Notes under the pieces: generated by a model
The model's database searches: none
What the model was told of the DNA's origin: nothing
What the model saw: only the letters and a program-made list of their open reading frames with translations
Assembly: GCA_016200675.1 (NCBI GenBank)
Contig: JACQEH010000085.1
Coordinates: 1-12,742, forward strand
Length of the DNA: 12,742 nt
From: Chloroflexota bacterium
GTDB lineage: Bacteria > Chloroflexota > Limnocylindria > Limnocylindrales > CSP1-4
Direction: 5' to 3'
Shown: positions 1-6,891 of the stretch, in pieces
Layout of the letters: each line of letters begins with the position of its first letter
How positions within the stretch are numbered: the first letter of the stretch is position 1
Made by a program: the position numbers and the translations under genes

Positions 1-1209
1 GCACGCCTGCGGACTCGTCGGCCGATCAGCGGCTACAACGGCTTCGACCCGTCGGGCCCGAACCTTCACATCGGCCACCTGGTGCCGATTCTCGGCCTGA
101 TCCAGTTCCAGCGGCACGGCGGACGGCCGGTGGCCCTGGTCGGCGGGGGGACCGGCATGATCGGCGACCCCTCCGGGCTCTCGACCGAGCGCAACCTCCT
201 CGACCGGCCGACGCTCGAGGCCAACGTCGCCTCGATCCGGCGGGGCCTCGAGCACTTCCTCGACTTCGACGGTCCCAACGGTGCGCTCGTCGTGAACAAC
301 CTCGACTGGCTGGGGGGGCTGACCGTGATCGACTTCCTGCGGGACGTCGGCAAGCACTTCACGGTCCCGTACATGCTGGCCAAGGACTCCGTCCAGACGC
401 GCCTCGAACGGGGCCTCTCGTTCACCGAGTTCAGCTACATGCTCCTCCAGTCGGCCGACTTCTCCCACCTCCACCGGACCCTGGGGGTCGAGCTCCAGAT
501 GGGTGGCGCCGACCAGTGGGGCAACATCACGGCGGGCCTCGAGCTCATCCGCCGGAGCGGTGGGGGAGCGGCGGCGGCCGAGCCCGCCTTCGCCCTGGCC
601 TACCCGTTGCTCCTCTCGCCATCGGGGACGAAGTTCGGCAAGAGCGAGTCCGGCGACTCGATCTGGCTCGACTCCGAGCGAACGTCGCCCTACGCCTTCT
701 ACCAGCACTGGCTCAACACCGACGACCGCGACGTCGGCGTCTACCTCCGCTGGTTCACGACCATGGCGCCCGACCAGATCGAGGCGCTCGACGTGGAGGT
801 GGCGGCGTCGCCGGGGGCACGCACGGCGCAGCGAGCCCTGGCCATGGATGTCACGACCCGGACGCACGGGGCGATGGCGGCGCGCCAGGCGGCCGAGGAC
901 TCGGCGACGATCTTCTCGGGCGCTCCCATCCAGGATCCGGTCGTGCTCGCCCGGCTCTTCGGGAGCCTGGGCGGTTTCCACGTCGACCCGGAGGCGCTGG
1001 CGGCTCCCGCCGCGGCGGTGCTCGCGGCCGCCGGCCTCTTCCCCTCAAGAGGGGAGGCGCGACGGATGATCCAGGGCGGGGCCATCTCGAGCAATGGGAC
1101 ACAGCTCACGGACCCGGCATTGCCGCTGCCGCCGCCGATCGATGGCGAGTGGTGGGAGGTCCGGATCGGGAAACGGCGCCGGGAGATCGGGCGGCTCAGG
1201 CGCTCGTAG
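1..1209 (+). CDS. tyrS: Tyrosyl-tRNA synthetase, 5'-truncated by window edge
   Basis: Charges tRNA-Tyr with tyrosine in the cytoplasm (class I aminoacyl-tRNA synthetase). The frame is open from base 1; the true start lies outside the window, and roughly 30 N-terminal residues are missing by comparison with usual bacterial TyrRS. Numbering codons from base 1, the Rossmann domain shows YNGFDPSG (12-19), the HIGH motif (23-26), the MGGADQWGNITAG tyrosine-binding stretch (167-179) and a KFGKS signature loop (211-215), equivalent to the family KFGKT/KMSKS. The C-terminal ~60 residues look like an S4 RNA-binding domain (SRGEARRMI, then GGAISSNG). The GTG at 82 could be mistaken for a start, but it lies just after HIGH, so the coding region clearly extends upstream. 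The TAG stop lies inside the end of convergent hisIE (14-base overlap). Function is certain; only the start is unseen. Confidence 0.96.
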   Translation, partial: ARLRTRRPISGYNGFDPSGPNLHIGHLVPILGLIQFQRHGGRPVALVGGGTGMIGDPSGLSTERNLLDRPTLEANVASIRRGLEHFLDFDGPNGALVVNNLDWLGGLTVIDFLRDVGKHFTVPYMLAKDSVQTRLERGLSFTEFSYMLLQSADFSHLHRTLGVELQMGGADQWGNITAGLELIRRSGGGAAAAEPAFALAYPLLLSPSGTKFGKSESGDSIWLDSERTSPYAFYQHWLNTDDRDVGVYLRWFTTMAPDQIEALDVEVAASPGARTAQRALAMDVTTRTHGAMAARQAAEDSATIFSGAPIQDPVVLARLFGSLGGFHVDPEALAAPAAAVLAAAGLFPSRGEARRMIQGGAISSNGTQLTDPALPLPPPIDGEWWEVRIGKRRREIGRLRRS

Positions 1210-1957
1210 CCGGGGCCGCTTCGCCGCGCCGGGTGGCGAGCACGTCGACGACCGCGCCCGGCGCGAGGTCCCGCTCCGCCAGCAGGACCAGGAGGTGGTA
1301 GAGCAGGTCGGCAGCCTCGGACGCCAGCGCGGCGGCGGTCGCCGCCCTGTCCGCGCCCTCCGCCTCCGCGACGGCATCGTCCTTGGCGGCGATGAGGACC
1401 TCGGTCGCCTCCTCCGTCACCTTCCGGGCGACGGCATCCACCCCGCCCTCGAGGAGGGCCACGGTCCAGGAGCCGGCCGGGCGCGTCCGGCGGCGGTCGT
1501 CAATCGTTGCCCAGAGCGCCTCGAGCCGGGCGAACCCCTGAGGGGCGTCTGGTGGATCGGGCTGTCCGACGACCGATACGGCCGGTGCAGCGGAGGTGGG
1601 CACGGCGGGTGACTGGGGGACCGTCGGCGCGGTCGCGGTGGCAGCGGCGCCCTCGGCGTCGAAGCAGCTGCGGGTGCCGCGGTGACAGGTCGGGCCGGCG
1701 GGTCGGACGGTCGCCAGGACCGCATCTCCATCGCAATCGAGGGCAAGGTCCACGACGCGGAGGGTGTTGCCGCTCGTCTCGCCCTTGCGCCAGAGCCGGC
1801 CGCGAGACCGCGAGTGGAAGTGGAGGTCCGCGCTCGCGAGCGTCGCGGCGAGGGCCTCGGCATCCATGTAGGCCACCATGAGGACACGGCCGTCGGCCTC
1901 GTCCTGGGCAACGACCGGGACGAGGCCATCGGGACCCCACGTCGGCTCGCCGATCAT
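1196..1957 (-). CDS. hisI: Bifunctional phosphoribosyl-AMP cyclohydrolase / phosphoribosyl-ATP pyrophosphatase (HisIE)
   Basis: Performs steps 2 and 3 of histidine synthesis: PR-ATP to PR-AMP (HisE part), then ring opening of PR-AMP to ProFAR (HisI part). The protein has 253 residues. The N-terminal HisI domain (about 1-105) carries the metal-binding signature DCDGDAVL (74-81) and GPTCHRGTRSC (88-98), with the zinc cysteines at 75, 91 and 98. A linker rich in Ala, Pro, Thr and Val (about 103-140) joins it to a HisE domain (about 144-245) with the helical ARKVTEEATEV and ASEAADLLYHLLVLL motifs of the MazG-like fold. The start ATG (1957-1955) overlaps the hisF stop as ATGA, implying translational coupling. 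It is the last gene of the operon; its 3' end overlaps the tyrS end, leaving no room for a separate terminator between them. Confidence 0.95.
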   Translation of the reverse strand: MIGEPTWGPDGLVPVVAQDEADGRVLMVAYMDAEALAATLASADLHFHSRSRGRLWRKGETSGNTLRVVDLALDCDGDAVLATVRPAGPTCHRGTRSCFDAEGAAATATAPTVPQSPAVPTSAAPAVSVVGQPDPPDAPQGFARLEALWATIDDRRRTRPAGSWTVALLEGGVDAVARKVTEEATEVLIAAKDDAVAEAEGADRAATAAALASEAADLLYHLLVLLAERDLAPGAVVDVLATRRGEAAPATSA

Positions 1958-2745
1958 GCCACTGCCCCCCGGATCATCCGGACGGGGATGCCCGCGGCGC
2001 CCATGGCCAGCTTCACCTCGGCGATCGAGTGCTGCCGGCGATGGAAGATCGAAGCCGCAAGAACGGCATGCGCGCCACCGTCGAGGACCGCCGCCACGAA
2101 GTCGGCGGGACGGGCTGCCCCGCCCGAGGCGATGACCGGCACCGTCACGAGATCGGCGATGGCCCGGAGGAGCTCGGTGTCGTAGCCGGTCTGGGTGCCG
2201 TCGCGGTCGATGGAGGTGATGAGCAGCTCGCCGGCCCCGAGCTCCGCGGCCCGGACGGCCCAGCTGACGGCATCGAGGCCCACGGCATCGCGACCGCCGC
2301 GGACGAGGACCTCCCATCGAGGCGGTTCGTCCGGGCGGCTCGGGGCGCGTCGGGCGTCGAGGGCGACGACGACCGCCTGGCTCCCGAAGCGTCGCGCGCA
2401 CCGACTGATGAGCCCGGGATCCGCGACCGCCGCGGAGTTCAGGGACACCTTGTCTGCCCCGGCGCGCAGGGCGGCTCTCATGTCCGCCACGCTGCGGATG
2501 CCGCCACCGACGGTGAGCGGGATGAACGCACGGCGCGCGGTGCGCTCCACGATGTCGAGCAGCAGCCCGCGTCCCTCCGGGGCGGCGCCGATGTCGAGGA
2601 AGACGAGCTCATCCGCGCCTTCGACCGCATAGCGGGCGGCGAGCGTCGGTGGATCCCCTTCATCGACGAGGTCGATGAAGCGGGTGCCCTTGACGACGCG
2701 GCCGTTCGCAACATCCAGGCAGGGAATCACGCGGACGCACAGCAT
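1954..2745 (-). CDS. hisF: Imidazole glycerol phosphate synthase cyclase subunit HisF
   Basis: The (beta/alpha)8-barrel cyclase half of IGP synthase. It takes ammonia from HisH and converts PRFAR to imidazole glycerol phosphate plus AICAR. At 263 residues it is near the family length. The two catalytic aspartates sit at the canonical numbers, D11 in VIPCLDV and D130 in VVALDA. Phosphate-binding loops are visible at TVGGGI (78-83), SIDRDGTQTGYD (178-189) and ASGGAARPADF (206-216). The start is ATG 2745-2743, one base after the hisH TGA, and gives the normal N-terminus MLCVRVIPCLDV; the frame stays open upstream but only as an out-of-frame reading of hisH. The stop overlaps the hisIE start by four bases. 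SGGAA replaces the more usual SGGAG in the phosphate loop, a mild variation. Confidence 0.96.
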   Translation of the reverse strand: MLCVRVIPCLDVANGRVVKGTRFIDLVDEGDPPTLAARYAVEGADELVFLDIGAAPEGRGLLLDIVERTARRAFIPLTVGGGIRSVADMRAALRAGADKVSLNSAAVADPGLISRCARRFGSQAVVVALDARRAPSRPDEPPRWEVLVRGGRDAVGLDAVSWAVRAAELGAGELLITSIDRDGTQTGYDTELLRAIADLVTVPVIASGGAARPADFVAAVLDGGAHAVLAASIFHRRQHSIAEVKLAMGAAGIPVRMIRGAVA

Positions 2746-2746
2746 G

Positions 2747-3457
2747 TCAGTGCCGTCCGGGTGCGCGGGCGACGAGGGGCGTCCGCTCCGTGCCGGCCGT
2801 GTCGTCCCGCTCCGCCCACCGGCTGAAGTTGCGGAGGAGCCGCAGGCCGGCCGCCCCGCTGCGCTCCGGATGGAACTGGACGCCGAGGACGTTGCGGAGT
2901 TCGATCGCCGCCACGAACGTCGCGCCGTGGCATGTCTCGGCCAGGGACGTGGCGGCAGCCGACGCCGTCGGCTGTCCCGCGAACGAGTGGACGAAGTAGA
3001 AGTCCTCGTCCTGGGCAAGACCCTCGAAGAGGGCGTGCGCACGGCCTTGATGGACCTGGTTCCAGCCGATGTGCGGGAGCGTCGGCGCGTCCTCGAGCCG
3101 GACGGTGCGGCCCGGTATCACGCCCAGCGTTGCGGCCCCGTCCTCGTCGCTGCCGTCGAACAGGAGCTGGAGCCCGAGGCAGATGCCGAGGTACGGCCGG
3201 CCGGCAGCGATCCAGTGGAGGAGAGGGTCCACGAGGCGGGCCCGGACCAGGCGGCGCATCGCCGGCGCAGCGGCGCCGACGCCCGGCACGACGACGGCGT
3301 CGAGGTCATCGAATCCGCCGGGCTCGGTGACAAGCCGGACCCTGGCACCGACGAAGGTCAGCGCCTCCTCGATGCTCACGATGTTGCCGGCCCCGTAATC
3401 GACCACGCCGACGACCGGACCGGGGACGATGGCACTCGCCGGTGCGAGCGCGCTCAC
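2747..3457 (-). CDS. hisH: Imidazole glycerol phosphate synthase glutaminase subunit HisH
   Basis: Class I glutamine amidotransferase that hydrolyses glutamine and channels ammonia to HisF. The triad is intact in the 236-residue product: nucleophile C93 in YLGICLGLQLLF, and H196 and E198 in VQFHPERSG. VVDYGAGN (18-25) and PGVGA (58-62) mark the fold and oxyanion region. The start is GTG (3457-3455), overlapping the hisB TGA as GTGA. It adds about 14 residues before the conserved VVGVVDYGAGN, a short extension consistent with coupled translation. A roughly 20-residue Arg/Thr-rich tail follows the conserved LLRNFSRW. Only one base separates the stop from hisF, matching the need for equal amounts of the two subunits. 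Confidence 0.95.
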   Translation of the reverse strand: MSALAPASAIVPGPVVGVVDYGAGNIVSIEEALTFVGARVRLVTEPGGFDDLDAVVVPGVGAAAPAMRRLVRARLVDPLLHWIAAGRPYLGICLGLQLLFDGSDEDGAATLGVIPGRTVRLEDAPTLPHIGWNQVHQGRAHALFEGLAQDEDFYFVHSFAGQPTASAAATSLAETCHGATFVAAIELRNVLGVQFHPERSGAAGLRLLRNFSRWAERDDTAGTERTPLVARAPGRH

Positions 3458-4080
3458 CCGAGGGATCCCTTCGTCGAGGCCACGCCCGCACGCCGCGGGT
3501 TGACCTCACAGGCCGCCCGGAGGGCGCGGGCCAGGGCCTTGAAGGCGGCCTCGGCGAGGTGGTGGTCGTTCCGGCCGGACCCGCGGACGTGGAGGGTGGA
3601 TCCCGACGTTCGGGCGAACGCCTCGAGCGCGTGCTCGATGAGCTGCGTGGACAGGCCCCCGATGCGGTCCGATCGGAAGGGGAGGTCGACGACCGCGTAG
3701 GGGCGCCCGCCGACATCGATGGCTGCCGTGGCGAGCGACTCGTCCATGGGCACGCTGGCGTCACCGAATCGCCGGATGCCGGCCCGATCGCCGAGGGCGC
3801 CGGCAAGGGCCGCGCCGAGGACGAGTGCGACATCCTCGACCGTGTGGTGGTCGTCGACCTCGAGGTCGCCGGCCGCCTCGATCCGGAGGTCGAGGAGCGC
3901 GTGGTGCGCAAGCGACGCGAGGAGGTGGTCGTAGAACCCGATGCCCGTGGCAATCGCGGCCTCGCCGGTCCCGTCGAGGACCAGGCGGACGGTGACGTCC
4001 GTCTCCCGCGTCCGCCGGCGGACGGCCGAGATCCGGAGTCCGGACTCCAGGGTCTCGAGCTGGCCGAGGGGCGTCGTCAT
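3454..4080 (-). CDS. hisB: Imidazoleglycerol-phosphate dehydratase (monofunctional HisB)
   Basis: Dehydrates IGP to imidazole-acetol phosphate, the sixth step of the pathway, using Mn ions. The 208-residue product shows both halves of the internally duplicated fold: TGIGFYDH (45-52) and DDHHTVED (76-83) in the first, and EHALEAFA (149-156) and GRNDHHLAEAAFKALARALR (169-188) in the second, followed by a C-terminal STKG (202-205). All metal-binding His/Asp/Glu clusters are present. There is no HAD phosphatase domain in front, unlike enterobacterial HisB, so this gene does not supply histidinol-phosphate phosphatase. The ATG start overlaps the hisGD stop as ATGA and the TGA overlaps the hisH GTG start. 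A much longer open frame continues upstream but is an out-of-frame shadow of hisGD. Confidence 0.95.
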   Translation of the reverse strand: MTTPLGQLETLESGLRISAVRRRTRETDVTVRLVLDGTGEAAIATGIGFYDHLLASLAHHALLDLRIEAAGDLEVDDHHTVEDVALVLGAALAGALGDRAGIRRFGDASVPMDESLATAAIDVGGRPYAVVDLPFRSDRIGGLSTQLIEHALEAFARTSGSTLHVRGSGRNDHHLAEAAFKALARALRAACEVNPRRAGVASTKGSLG

Positions 4081-6059
4081 CGGTCGGTTCCCTCCGGCTG
4101 CCCAGGGGGTTGGAACCGCACCTCGACCGCCTGGGCGTGGGCCGGGAGGCCTTCGGCCGTGGCGAGGTCCCGGATCGTCGGCCGAAGGGCCGCCAGTCCC
4201 TCCCGGCTGATCCGTTGGACCTGGAGGAACTTGCCGAAGGTCTCGACCGCCAGGGCACCGCAACCACGGGCCAGACCGCCGGTGGGGAGGACGTGATTCG
4301 CGCCCGTGGCGTAGTCGCCGGCCGATTCGGGTGCCCACGGCCCGACGAAGACCGACCCGGCGTTGCGCACGCCTGCCACAAAGGCGTCGGGGTCCGCGAC
4401 ATCCACCGAGAGGTGCTCGGGCGCGTAGGCGTTGACGACCTCGAGGGCGGCGTCGAGATCGGCGACCAGGATGATCCGGCCATGCCTCCCGAGCGACCGC
4501 TCGAGGATCGCGCGCCGCGGCGCGGCCCGGAGCAGAGCATCCAATTCGGCTTCGACGTCGTCGGCGAAGGAGGCGCTCGTCGTGACGAGAAGTGCCGGCG
4601 AGTCGGGGCCGTGCTCGGCCTGGGTGAGGAGGTCGGCAGCGACACAGAGGGGATCGGATCCAGGATCGGCGACGACCATGCCCTCCGAGGGCCCGGCCGG
4701 GAGGTCGATCGCGACGCGACCGGCGAGCTCCAGCTTGGCCGCCGTGACCCAGGCATTGCCGGGACCCACCACGAGGTCGGCGCCCTCGACCCCGAATTCG
4801 GGAAGGCCGAAGGCGAGGGCTCCGATCGCCTGGGCTCCGCCCGCGACGACAAGGACCTCCACGCCGAGCAGGCCGGCTGCGCCGAGGAGGACCGGGCTGA
4901 CGGTTCCATCCGCTCTGGCCGGCGACGCGACGACGATCGAACCGACGCCCGCGACCTGCGCCGCTACCACGCTCATCACCAGCGACGACGGATAGGCCGC
5001 GGCGCCCCCGGGGACGTAGGCGCCGACTCGGCCGACCGGGACCCAGCGGCGTTCGATCTCGACGCCCGGCATGATGACCGTGCGGGTGGTCATGGGCAGC
5101 TGGCCCTCGGCGAAGCGGCGAACGTTCCCGATCGCCACGTCGAGTGCCGCGCGGATCGATGGCTGGAGGCGGCGCGCGGCCGCCGCGAGCTCGTCCTTCT
5201 CGATCAGGAGCCGCCCGTCCGCCGCACCGCCGCCGAGGCGAGCCGAGGTCGCGGCGAGCGCGACCGAGCCGCCGCGCTCGACGTCGGCACCGACGACCGA
5301 GTGAATCGCGATCATGCCCTCGTGGGCCAGCGGAACGACGGACGGCGACGCGAGGCCGGGCAGCAATGCCTCGAGCTCGCCGAGGCGTGACGCGGGAGCG
5401 TTCATGAGCACGTACTTCCGGTCGCGCGCCGCGATGACCGCCCCGATCATCGTGTCGAGGGCGAGGACCTCCGCCGCCCGCTCGCGAACGGCGACGGGAT
5501 TCGCCACCAGGACGGCCTCCGAGGCCATGACGTCGCCGATCGCGCGGAGGCCGTTCATGGCCAGCGTCGAACCGGTCGACACGAGGTCCACGATCGCCTC
5601 GGCCAGGCCGAGCCTCGGCGCCACCTCCACGGCGCCCGAGAGGGCGATGACCTCGACCTCGATCCCCCTGCGACGGAAGAACTCCCGGGCCGTGTTGGGG
5701 TGGGAGGTGGCGACGCGGAGGCCCCGGAGGTCCTCGACGGCGCGATGGGCCGTGTCGGCGGGCACCGCCGCCGCGAGACGGCAGCGTCCGTAGCCCAGCC
5801 CGCGCGTCTCGGGCAGGCTGTTGCCCGTCTCGGCGAGAAGGTCGCGACCGGTGATCCCCAGGTCGGCGACGCCGTCGGCGACGAACTCCACGACATCCGA
5901 GGCCCGGACGAAGAGGATGTCCAGGTCGAAGTTCAGGACGCGGGCGACGAGGCTTCGGTCGTGCTCGTCGAACACGAGGCCCGTGTCGTGGAGGAGGGCG
6001 AGAGTGGGATCGACGAGCCGCCCCTTGTTGGGGACGGCCAGCCGGAGGCGTTCGCGCAT
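4077..6059 (-). CDS. HisG-HisD fusion: ATP phosphoribosyltransferase / histidinol dehydrogenase
   Basis: One uninterrupted 660-residue frame that joins the first and last enzymes of histidine synthesis. Residues 1 to ~256 are HisG: PNKGRL (10-15), LGITGRDLL (67-75), and the complete HisG signature from E145 to L166 ending in the STGSTL PRPP loop. Residues ~257-660 are HisD: YVPGGAAAYP (348-357), IDLPAGPSEG (451-460), and all expected metal/catalytic residues, Q480 and H483 (TQAEH), E548 and H549 (PEH), D582 and H589 (GDYATGANH), E636 and H641. Full-length partners would total about 720 residues. The shortfall is at the junction: most of the HisG C-terminal ACT-like regulatory domain and about 35-40 N-terminal HisD residues are missing. 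The start ATG has a GGGAG Shine-Dalgarno four bases upstream. It is first in the operon, with an ATGA overlap to hisB. I know of no characterised HisG-HisD fusion; an assembly deletion is the alternative. Confidence 0.9.
   Translation of the reverse strand: MRERLRLAVPNKGRLVDPTLALLHDTGLVFDEHDRSLVARVLNFDLDILFVRASDVVEFVADGVADLGITGRDLLAETGNSLPETRGLGYGRCRLAAAVPADTAHRAVEDLRGLRVATSHPNTAREFFRRRGIEVEVIALSGAVEVAPRLGLAEAIVDLVSTGSTLAMNGLRAIGDVMASEAVLVANPVAVRERAAEVLALDTMIGAVIAARDRKYVLMNAPASRLGELEALLPGLASPSVVPLAHEGMIAIHSVVGADVERGGSVALAATSARLGGGAADGRLLIEKDELAAAARRLQPSIRAALDVAIGNVRRFAEGQLPMTTRTVIMPGVEIERRWVPVGRVGAYVPGGAAAYPSSLVMSVVAAQVAGVGSIVVASPARADGTVSPVLLGAAGLLGVEVLVVAGGAQAIGALAFGLPEFGVEGADLVVGPGNAWVTAAKLELAGRVAIDLPAGPSEGMVVADPGSDPLCVAADLLTQAEHGPDSPALLVTTSASFADDVEAELDALLRAAPRRAILERSLGRHGRIILVADLDAALEVVNAYAPEHLSVDVADPDAFVAGVRNAGSVFVGPWAPESAGDYATGANHVLPTGGLARGCGALAVETFGKFLQVQRISREGLAALRPTIRDLATAEGLPAHAQAVEVRFQPPGQPEGTDR
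5262..5330 (-). other. HisG/HisD fusion junction
   Basis: This stretch encodes residues 244-266. The first part, PLAHEGMIAIHSVV, matches the opening beta strand of the long-form HisG C-terminal domain (family pattern: PLA..GW.AVHSVV). The second part, GADVERGG, already matches the HisD N-terminal helix (family pattern: DV.ARGD.AL, around residues 43-51 of E. coli HisD). There is no flexible linker: the proteins are joined inside two structured elements. A deletion that kept the reading frame and removed the tail of hisG, any spacer, and the head of hisD would produce exactly this. The exact break point within about five residues cannot be set by eye. Confidence 0.7.
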
Positions 6060-6079
6060 CGGGCTCCCTGGGCGGCATG

Positions 6080-6106
6080 GCGTTGTAGCGTAGTACTATG
6101 ATAGCA
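6080..6106. promoter_or_regulatory. Divergent hisGD/hisA promoter with putative histidine-regulator operator
   Basis: The 49-base gap between two divergent his genes contains GCGTTGT (6080-6086) directly followed by a 20-base block (6087-6106) that recurs, 17 of 20 identical, upstream of yerC (9066-9085). Read in the hisGD direction the block begins TGCTATCAT, an extended -10 box (TG, one base, then TATCAT at 6103-6098), giving a predicted start of transcription about 30 bases before the hisGD ATG. Within it TAGTACTA (6091-6098) is a perfect 8-base palindrome, and CGTAGTACTATG around it has one mismatched pair, as expected for a dimeric repressor such as a TrpR-family protein. No convincing -35 box is seen. 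Repressor binding here would block both his directions at once; that role is inferred. Confidence 0.6.
6097..6102 (+). promoter_or_regulatory. Putative -10 box of hisA, leaderless transcript
   Basis: TATGAT (five of six bases of the TATAAT consensus) ends six bases before the hisA ATG at 6109. With a normal -10 to start distance, transcription would begin at or within a base or two of the A of the ATG. No Shine-Dalgarno sequence precedes hisA. TTGTAG (6083-6088) is a weak -35 candidate, but its 8-base spacing from the -10 box is too short to be standard. The box overlaps the opposite-strand TATCAT of hisGD, so the two promoters cannot be occupied independently. Confidence 0.5.
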
Positions 6107-6108
6107 CG

Positions 6109-6891
6109 ATGCAGCAGGCAGGCAAGGGCTTCGACCTTTTCCCGGCGATCGACCTCCGGGGCGGACGCGTCGTTCGGCTCCGGCAGGGCGATTTCTCGCG
6201 GGAAACGGCCTATGCCGATGATCCGGTGGCGGTGGCCCGGGCATTGGTCGACGGGGGAGCGACGTGGCTGCACGTGGTCGACCTCGATGGAGCCCGGGCC
6301 GGGCGGCCGGTCCAGACCTCCGTCATTGATCGGATCGTGGCCGCTGTCGGGAGTCGGGCAGCGGTGGAGGTCGGGGGCGGGCTTCGGACCTCGCAGGACG
6401 TCCGCCGGATCCTCGACGTGGGCGCCGCGCGCGCGGTCGTCGGCACCGCAGCCTTGGAACAGCCGGACTTCGCGGCGACGCTGGTCGCAGCACACGGCCG
6501 CGACGCGGTCGCGGCCGCGCTCGACGTTCGGGACGGGTTCGCCCTCGGGACGGGCTGGGTCCGCGGTGCGGCCGGCCTCGGCGTCGCCGATGCGATCGAG
6601 CGCCTCGCAGCCGCCGGGATCGCGTGGTTCGAGGTCACCGCGGTGGCCCGGGACGGCACGCTCGAAGGTCCGGACCTGGAGCTCGTCCGGAGCGTCCTTG
6701 CCGATGGCCGCGCCAGGGTCATCGCCGCGGGGGGCATTGCCACGGTGGCCGACATCCGGGCAGTGCGTGACCTCGGATGTGCCGGTGTGATCATCGGTCG
6801 CGCCCTCTACGACGGGACGCTCGACCTGGCGGCCGCGCTCGACGCCGGTCGGAGGCTCGGGGTCCGCGGGGCGGGCGGTCCGGGGAGCTAG
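6109..6891 (+). CDS. hisA: ProFAR isomerase HisA
   Basis: Isomerises ProFAR to PRFAR, the Amadori rearrangement at step four of the pathway. The (beta/alpha)8-barrel product has 260 residues. The catalytic aspartates are D15 in FPAIDLRGGRVVRL and D139 in AAALDVRDG, equivalent to D8 and D127 of Thermotoga HisA. Phosphate loops appear as EVGGGLR (87-93), ARDGTLEGPDL (180-190) and AAGGI (206-210). In the VTAVARDG segment the conserved Thr (T177) is kept, but the Asp or Glu usually following it is Ala; this position varies in the family, so activity is likely unaffected. The start ATG gives a seven-residue lead before the barrel. Unusually the gene stands apart from the operon, divergent from hisGD, and its TAG stop overlaps that of the convergent gene at 6888. 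Confidence 0.95.
   Translation: MQQAGKGFDLFPAIDLRGGRVVRLRQGDFSRETAYADDPVAVARALVDGGATWLHVVDLDGARAGRPVQTSVIDRIVAAVGSRAAVEVGGGLRTSQDVRRILDVGAARAVVGTAALEQPDFAATLVAAHGRDAVAAALDVRDGFALGTGWVRGAAGLGVADAIERLAAAGIAWFEVTAVARDGTLEGPDLELVRSVLADGRARVIAAGGIATVADIRAVRDLGCAGVIIGRALYDGTLDLAAALDAGRRLGVRGAGGPGS

Noticed and set aside
2746..3042. N-terminal extension of HisF into hisH
   Set aside because: The extra sequence is a shifted reading of hisH, and the canonical MLCVRVIPCLDV N-terminus with D11 in place starts at 2745.
4110..5390. Plus-strand open frame of 426 codons opposite hisD
   Set aside because: Composition is low-complexity Arg/Asp/Gly typical of antisense shadows in high-GC DNA; the minus strand encodes a clear HisG-HisD.
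6060..6108. T-box or his leader-peptide attenuator in front of hisGD
   Set aside because: The gap is only 49 bases, with no room for a T-box stem or a His-rich leader ORF plus attenuator, so control there must act at the promoter.
4081..6495. Minus-strand open frame extending hisB upstream to over 1000 codons
   Set aside because: The extension is Arg/Pro/Gly-rich out-of-frame reading of hisGD and antisense hisA; the hisB protein begins at the ATG at 4080 with the normal family start.
6109..6891. HisA as bifunctional PriA (HisA/TrpF)
   Set aside because: Motifs fit ordinary HisA and the setting is a his cluster in a non-actinobacterial style genome; nothing visible by eye argues for added TrpF activity, though it cannot be excluded without knowing whether trpF is present.
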